A DNA stretch of 64,000 bases, from the NCBI GenBank assembly GCA_012295275.1, contig CM022674.1:13704864-13768863 (forward strand). Direction: 5' to 3'. This document shows positions 59,301-64,000 of this stretch, one piece after another. A program made the translations under genes and the position numbers. Under the pieces are notes generated by a model that was not told the origin of the DNA, did no database searches, and was given only the letters and a program-made list of their open reading frames with translations. Positions within the stretch are counted from its first letter, which is position 1; every line of letters starts with the position of its first letter. The stretch is from Chrysomallon squamiferum (taxonomy: Eukaryota > Mollusca > Gastropoda > Neomphalida > Peltospiridae).

Positions 59301-62300
59301 GATTTGTATGGTTTATTTGTACATGAAGTGAAACAAAAACCTTGTTCTGTTAGCCTAATATCATTTGAGGTTCAAAGATTTCAAAAAGGAATGAATGAAA
59401 TTTATTAACAAATTAAAATTTCAGTATAGTTTAATAGCTTTTTACCAGCAGTTACTAACTTTTTAAAGTATCCTCTACATTTGTTCTGTATTGTATTACA
59501 AGTATCCTACCAGTACCTTCTATGTCAACAGTGGAAGAACTTAATACTTAAAGATAAATATCTTTGTTGTTTTATTTTCAGTGGCATATTTCAATTGTAC
59601 GAACTCTCAGTGACCTTCCTGTGACCCAGTGTGACCTTGACATTTGTTGTAACAAAAAGTTTCACTGTGGATTGTGTACAACTGAGGTATTCAAGCCAGC
59701 AAATTATTTGGAGTTGAAACAGCATTTTGTTACTCATTGGGATAACAGAGTTACCTGCCTTGGTAAGATATGCTATATATTTTGTTTATTTTTTATTTTT
59801 TTTTTTTGTTTCAAAGTTTGTGACAAACTTCCTTATTAAGTTAGATGTATACAGTATTCTTGTGAGTCTTCATTAACATAAGCTCTCCCTGTTATCAAAT
59901 CTCTATTGTGTTTTTACTTATAACTTGTTAATGGTTTTTTCTTTACTTTTTTCTAGATTATTCTGTGTTGCCTTGTTACTTAAACTGTGAAGTCAGAGAA
60001 AAAGTTTCAGAAGGTGTCCAATGTCATTATCATTGTCCAGGATGTGGTCAGACTTTTATATATCAGAATACATTTACAGCTCATCTGAAGGAGTGCACAA
60101 AGGGAAATAACTCCATTGAATCAGTATCTGAAATAGATCAGAAGCCTTTTGATTCAACTGATGGTAACACCAAGTCCTTGGAAATGAATAATAAGAAATC
60201 TGTGGACAATTTCACAATTAACACTACTGGTAAAAAGATTTTTCTTATGAATTTATGCATTTTTCAATTAATTAATGAACAGCTTGTACCAAATTATTCA
60301 GTAATCTGAACACATTTTTGTTTTAATTTTTTTAAATTTATTTTATTTTATTTTTCTACTTTGTCTGTTTTATATTTTGATTTCTTTAAGGAGGAAAAAT
60401 ATACATTTTTATATCTGTGCACTGGGTTTTTATATTCTAACTAGTAACTTATAATTAATAAAGGTTGATGCCAGATTATGTATTTGTTCAAAACCACATA
60501 CATTGTTTACAGGGAAATAATGTAATATTTTAATAGATTTATTAAGTTTGTTGATCACTCCATATATTTAAATTTTATTAATATATTTTTCAAAATAAAT
60601 TTGATAAAATATACAATTTTTAAAATTTTTAGATGCAGCTGAAAAGTCTCAGATTCACAGATTTCAGAAGCCCCAGTATTGAGAGAACCAAAAACAGAAG
60701 TAAAAATTTTGTTGATAAATTTATAATTAATTAACACTACTTAATTTTTTTACTTTTACAAAAATGGATAATTTTATATTTATTTTTTGAAGAGATTTTC
60801 TCATTGTTGAGTTAGTTCAAATTATTTTTATCCACAATAAACTAAATTTTTTGTAACAATGATATTTGAACATTTTTATACCTGTAATTTTAAACTCAAG
60901 TTTACCTAAATACAAAACAGACTGAAATAAATATCTATATTATTATCACGAAAATGTATTTTTAGCTGTTTGAGACTGTGACAGCAATTCTGAGTAATGA
61001 CACAATCACAAAACTTGAAGAGAGACTTGGTGAGTCAATCAGCAACATTCTTGGCAGTGTCACCCATCTGGCAGGGTGTCACTGGTCCTCATCCCCAGGG
61101 ACACAGAAGACAGTACACGCCTTAAATGGCACCATTGAAAACATAGCACAAGCCAAACAAATCTTAGAACAGGTAAAAAAAAAAAAAATTTCTTCATCAC
61201 AAATACATAAAATTGTTTAAATAGATTTTTATAATTATTAAAGTTGTTGTTATTATTGTTATTATTATAATTATTATTATTATCAATTTCATTGTCATTA
61301 TTATTGTTGTTGTTTTTATTATTTTTTTAATTATTACTATAATTTTATTTATTTATTTTTGTTTATTTTCATCTCTTCAAATAAAGTTTTTTTTTAAATC
61401 CTAAATCCTGTTACATATTGTGGATTATGCTTAAGGTTAATGGTGTGTGGTGTCTTGCTGATTATGTTACATTGCTAATTTTAAAACAGTTGAATTTGCT
61501 ATTTAATTAATATTTAGATATTGTCATACATTCAGCCATTTTTGAATATTTAAACATTTTAAAGTTAATGAAAAAAATGACAAAATTTGAATAAACACAG
61601 TTTTTTTTTAGTTGTTGACAGTTTAGAAAACATACATAAAAAGTTTACTTATTCCGATAAATGTTTCAGGTTTTTTGAAAAAGGAAATGCATATACACAG
61701 ATTACATAATTATGATGCATAACATCATCCTTATAGCCATAACAAGTGGAAATGTGATTTATAAAATTTCATTTGTTTGTTTTCATCACCTATTTTTTTT
61801 ATACTATCCTAACATTTTTGGGAAAATGCTGCATGAAAACTGTTGGTGCTAGAGTTTCCAGATTTGAAATAAATATATTTAAAAACAAATACTACCAAAA
61901 TGACAGAAATAAAATCTTTGAAAAGTTTCTTATCTTTTTTTTTTTATATAACCTTTATACAACTTTCTGTTCTTTCAAAATTCGAATGAAAAAAGTAGTC
62001 TTTTTTTAATTATCATTTCTTTTGAAGCATGTAAACAAAGACTAATTTCTTTCTGTTATTATGTAGAAATACATGTCTATGATGAACCCCAGCAGTTTGA
62101 ATAATATTTATATATTGGTTTGGGTTGGAGAGGTCATGAAATGGGGTACTATAATATTGAAAAAAAAAAAATATATATATAAAAGTAACCATTTGTCATA
62201 AAAAAAATAAACTTCAACTAATGTTTTATGGTAACAAAAGAGGATTATTTCCATATAGTTTCAGTTCTGTAACATAAAAAATTACTATTTATTATTTTTG

Positions 62301-64000
62301 CCACATATGTCCCCTTAATAATTAAAAATAGAAAACCAATAATAATAATAATAATACTTAATTCATGTTATAATATGATCAATCATGACCATGTTATTTG
62401 ATTATTTGTAACTTTTATTACAGAAACTGAAGTCACAGGAGAGTGACAGAGAACAAGAAAGTGAAAATAGCTGTAAGTATTTATTAAAACTAGAGTTATC
62501 TTTCGATCAATATCCCTTTATTATGTTATATTTTATGTGCTGGGGAAGTAAGCATTAACTATCAAATATCTTTTTGTTATCAGATATATATTTACATTTT
62601 ACTTTAACATCAATCACTTATAAAGAAATTATATCTGAATAGAGTATGTGTATGTACTTTTTTTAAGATGCATTATATCTTAATTTTTAAATCACTGAAA
62701 GAAATAAAAGATTGGATTTCTTATCTAAAGATACGTTTACATTTCACAATTTTGATACCAATCTTAATATTTATCTTTTCAATTCCTTTTGTCCACTGAT
62801 TTTTTTTTTTTATTTATTTTTTTTTTTTTTTTCATTGTTATTTTGATAGCAAATCAAAAATCAACTATATCAACACAGACAGACATTTCCCTCATGGACT
62901 CTCTTGCCATGGTAACTCCTGACTCAAATACTACATCCATAGATAACAGAACTGCTCCTGTACAATCAGATGATCAATTAAGACATTATGAACAACAAAA
63001 TGTCTCAAGTAAAGACTTTAAAAAGATTCCAAGTTTAAAGAAAAGAAAACCTGCTTCTGAAATTATGAACAAAAAAGAAAAAATACTGAAAAGAAAAGTT
63101 GGAAGGCCAAGAAAATTTTCTCTGTTTCCCAGTGAGGACATCTCACTGCAGGACAAAAGTGATATTGGTGTTAAAAAAATTAGGAAGGCTGATGTTAGGC
63201 TAGTACAAAGACGGTCACGAAGTCCACATTCTAAAAGAAAGTTAAAATCTCTCCCATCAATAACTAAAGAACAAAACAAAAATAGTGAAGCAGATTTGAC
63301 AAACGTGACAGAAGCAAAAGTTTATGGAACAAGAGGTAAAAAGATGGACTTTTCTTTTCTTGCAACTGGCAAAAAGAAGAAGAAACCCGAATCAAGGAAT
63401 TACAGGTGTGAAAAGGAACCACTGACTAAGGTAGAAGTAGCTGGGAGGGAGATAAAAATGAAAACACTGACAGTGAATCTTACTGACATTAATAAACAAA
63501 GAGAAGAACCAGTAGAAAAAACATCAAAAGAATTTTCAGAAAGTGAAGAAGAAGAAGAAGAAGAAGAAGAAGAAGAAATTTGGCAAGATGATTCAGATGA
63601 GGATCCAGACTTTGTTGTGGAGATGAAGAACTAAGATGTCTGATTCTGAGGATGATGGACATTCAGCAGAAGTCAATGATAATCTCTCCAGCAAGTTGTC
63701 AAAATCTGCCAGAAAGAAAGTTCATGATGAGAAAAGAATAAGTAAAAACTTATCTGGAGCCTGCCAAAAGTTTTGTGTACCTCAGATTACTGTTCCGCTG
63801 GATTCACTTCATCAGAGCATTCAGAGATGTAGAAAAAAAGATGGTGGACTTACGTTTGAAGGACCAGACGAGTTAGATGAATGTGTTAGTGGTTTAGAAG
63901 ATGAATTATCTCTGAAATGTATGTGTTGTGACTTCTCAGGCAAAAGTACTGTTGATTTAAAGGAACACATGATTAAAATTCACAAATTTGACCCACTTCA
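56284..64000 (+). CDS. Novel multi-module zinc-finger protein with AT-hook (3' end outside window)
   Basis: Predicted exons: 56284-56325, 57116-57308, 57670-57800, 58308-58371, 58744-58976, 59582-59762, 59957-60229, 60985-61172, 62424-62472, 62850 onward. Phases agree at every junction up to a frame change near 63.63 kb. The five N-terminal modules share C-x(3-4)-C, a loop, HxHCPxC, then about 12 residues and H-x(3-5)-H/C, and most occupy one exon each. After them come a helical segment, a Ser/Lys-rich region with an AT-hook (KVGRPRKF), a Glu tract and, in the shifted frame, a C2H2 finger (CMCCDFSG...HMIKIH). A nuclear, DNA-binding or chromatin role is the likely reading. I do not recognise a named family. 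The start is uncertain: ATG 56284 (AAAATGGAAACTG) is preferred, with ATG 56150 as an alternative via another splice. Confidence 0.8.
57116..57308 (+). CDS. Zinc-finger gene exon 2: module 1
   Basis: 193 nt. Acceptor ATATTTCTAG, donor G followed by GTAAAA. Encodes RCHDDSCKCMKVHCPFCDVQ, then HFKPSGSMRVRDHITQSH: paired C/C ligands, HCPFC, then H-x4-H. The codons before the module (VNKSHYTHINCKKEIQL) are polar. Confidence 0.88.
57670..57800 (+). CDS. Zinc-finger gene exon 3: module 2
   Basis: 131 nt encoding VKCFHKCNMTSGHFHCPYCE and YKRRAFSQHLRSHLKKI. It has the same ligand layout as module 1 with a classical H-x3-H end. Donor ATA followed by GTATAT is weak, but the phase fits. Confidence 0.85.
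58308..58371 (+). CDS. Zinc-finger gene exon 4: inter-module linker
   Basis: 64 nt encoding GKDENTVTFFYSNQPKTISF. Acceptor TCTTTTTAG, donor G followed by GTAAGT. It contains no metal ligands and separates modules 2 and 3. Confidence 0.75.
58744..58976 (+). CDS. Zinc-finger gene exon 5: module 3
   Basis: 233 nt encoding ELCSDSCEDMLGQHYHCPLC, GRRKCSSMGVMVTHLWRC (ending H-x3-C) and a tail with HLPHLKEVLGDK. It is the best match to the HYHCPxC form of the module. Confidence 0.9.
59582..59762 (+). CDS. Zinc-finger gene exon 6: module 4
   Basis: 181 nt encoding TQCDLDICCNKKFHCGLCTT and NYLELKQHFVTHWDNRVTC. The Pro after HC is replaced by Gly. The ligand layout is kept (C-x4-C, FHCxxC, H-x3-H). 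Confidence 0.88.
59957..60229 (+). CDS. Zinc-finger gene exon 7: module 5 and polar linker
   Basis: 273 nt encoding LPCYLNCEVREKVSEGVQCH, HYHCPGCGQTFIYQNTFTAH and LKEC, then a Ser/Asn-rich linker. Acceptor CTTTTTTCTAG, donor G followed by GTAAAA. Confidence 0.9.
60985..61172 (+). CDS. Zinc-finger gene exon 8: helical segment
   Basis: 188 nt encoding AILSNDTITKLEERLGESIS, then a Gly/Ser loop and TIENIAQAKQILEQ. The last string resembles the closing helix of KH-like folds (xxENIxxAKxxLE), but the family is not established. The acceptor is chosen at GTGACAG (60984) because it alone preserves phase. The better pyrimidine-rich TATTTTTAG at 60965 would run into an in-frame stop. Confidence 0.75.
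61180..62420. other. Zinc-finger gene intron 8, AT-rich
   Basis: TTATTG-rich and T-rich DNA. No exon was supported, and the frame at 61773-62009 has no protein signature. Confidence 0.65.
62424..62472 (+). CDS. Zinc-finger gene exon 9
   Basis: 49 nt encoding KLKSQESDREQESENS, a charged coil. Acceptor TTTATTACAG, donor T followed by GTAAGT. Confidence 0.8.
62850..63634 (+). CDS. Zinc-finger gene exon 10: AT-hook and acidic tract, up to in-frame stop
   Basis: Encodes SNQKSTISTQTDISLMDS onward, a Lys/Arg/Ser-rich region with AT-hook core RKVGRPRKF (about 63093-63120), RRSRSPHSKRKLK, then a run of 11 Glu from a GAA microsatellite and IWQDDSDEDPDFVVEM, ending at TAA 63632-63634. Coding signal continues in the next frame immediately afterwards. 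Confidence 0.85.
63636..64000 (+). CDS. Continuation of zinc-finger coding sequence in shifted frame (partial at right edge)
   Basis: From ATG 63636 (or RTK just upstream at 63627) an open frame continues to the window edge for 121 codons: MSDSEDDGHSAEVND, basic KSARKKVHDEKR, CQKFCVPQITVPLDSL, and a clear C2H2 finger LKCMCCDFSGKSTVDLKEHM followed by IKIH. The composition matches the preceding frame, so this is the same protein after a one-base discontinuity, or a second ORF beginning one base after the stop. Confidence 0.82.
   Translation, partial: MSDSEDDGHSAEVNDNLSSKLSKSARKKVHDEKRISKNLSGACQKFCVPQITVPLDSLHQSIQRCRKKDGGLTFEGPDELDECVSGLEDELSLKCMCCDFSGKSTVDLKEHMIKIHKFDPL

Overview
This is AT-rich animal genomic DNA with GT-AG introns, many micro- and minisatellites and no bacterial-style gene packing. 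A mollusc, probably a gastropod, is the best guess. The basis is a degraded tRNA-derived SINE near 46.2 kb that resembles, from memory, a SINE common in gastropods, a cluster of the short motif AAGGGAGATAATT near 12.9-13.1 kb that is frequent in molluscan DNA, and intron-rich genes interrupted by simple repeats. The species cannot be read from the sequence alone.

Layout. (1) 1-16 kb is almost all intron or intergenic DNA, packed with dinucleotide, trinucleotide and 12-bp tandem repeats, including about 1.07 kb of TAG/CAG-type triplets at 8.7-9.77 kb. It holds one convincing coding exon on the minus strand (about 3.25-3.41 kb), the start of a small-ectodomain, single-pass membrane protein whose remaining exons lie left of the window. 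(2) 16.8-41.6 kb, minus strand: a complete ephexin-subfamily Rho guanine nucleotide exchange factor, reconstructed here from 21 coding exons. All exon phases agree, and the summed length is 4701 nt (1566 residues plus stop). The order is a long disordered Ser/Thr-rich N-terminus, two PPLPPR SH3-ligand motifs, an LYQFY autoinhibitory-type motif, then DH, PH and SH3 domains. Its introns carry several locus-specific minisatellites, and its stop codon lies inside the first unit of a 28-bp tandem array. (3) 41.7-54.1 kb: most likely the large first intron of that gene. It ends at a CpG-richer segment near 53.8-54.2 kb with a strong minus-strand donor, an ETS-like site and a near-consensus CTCF motif. 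(4) 56.3-64 kb, plus strand: a divergent gene for a nuclear zinc-finger protein, with five related Cys/His modules, mostly one per exon, then a helical segment, an AT-hook, an acidic tract and a further C2H2 finger. The coding frame changes by one base around 63.63 kb (TAAGATG), which is an indel, a real frameshift, or a stop/restart arrangement. The gene runs off the right edge.

The two main genes are arranged head to head about 2.2 kb apart. They have no obvious shared pathway: one is a cytoplasmic Rho regulator acting downstream of receptors such as Eph, and the other is a probable DNA-binding protein. No rRNA gene, intact tRNA, CRISPR array or intact transposon coding region was seen. The least familiar item is the repeated module of the zinc-finger protein, which I could not assign to a named family.
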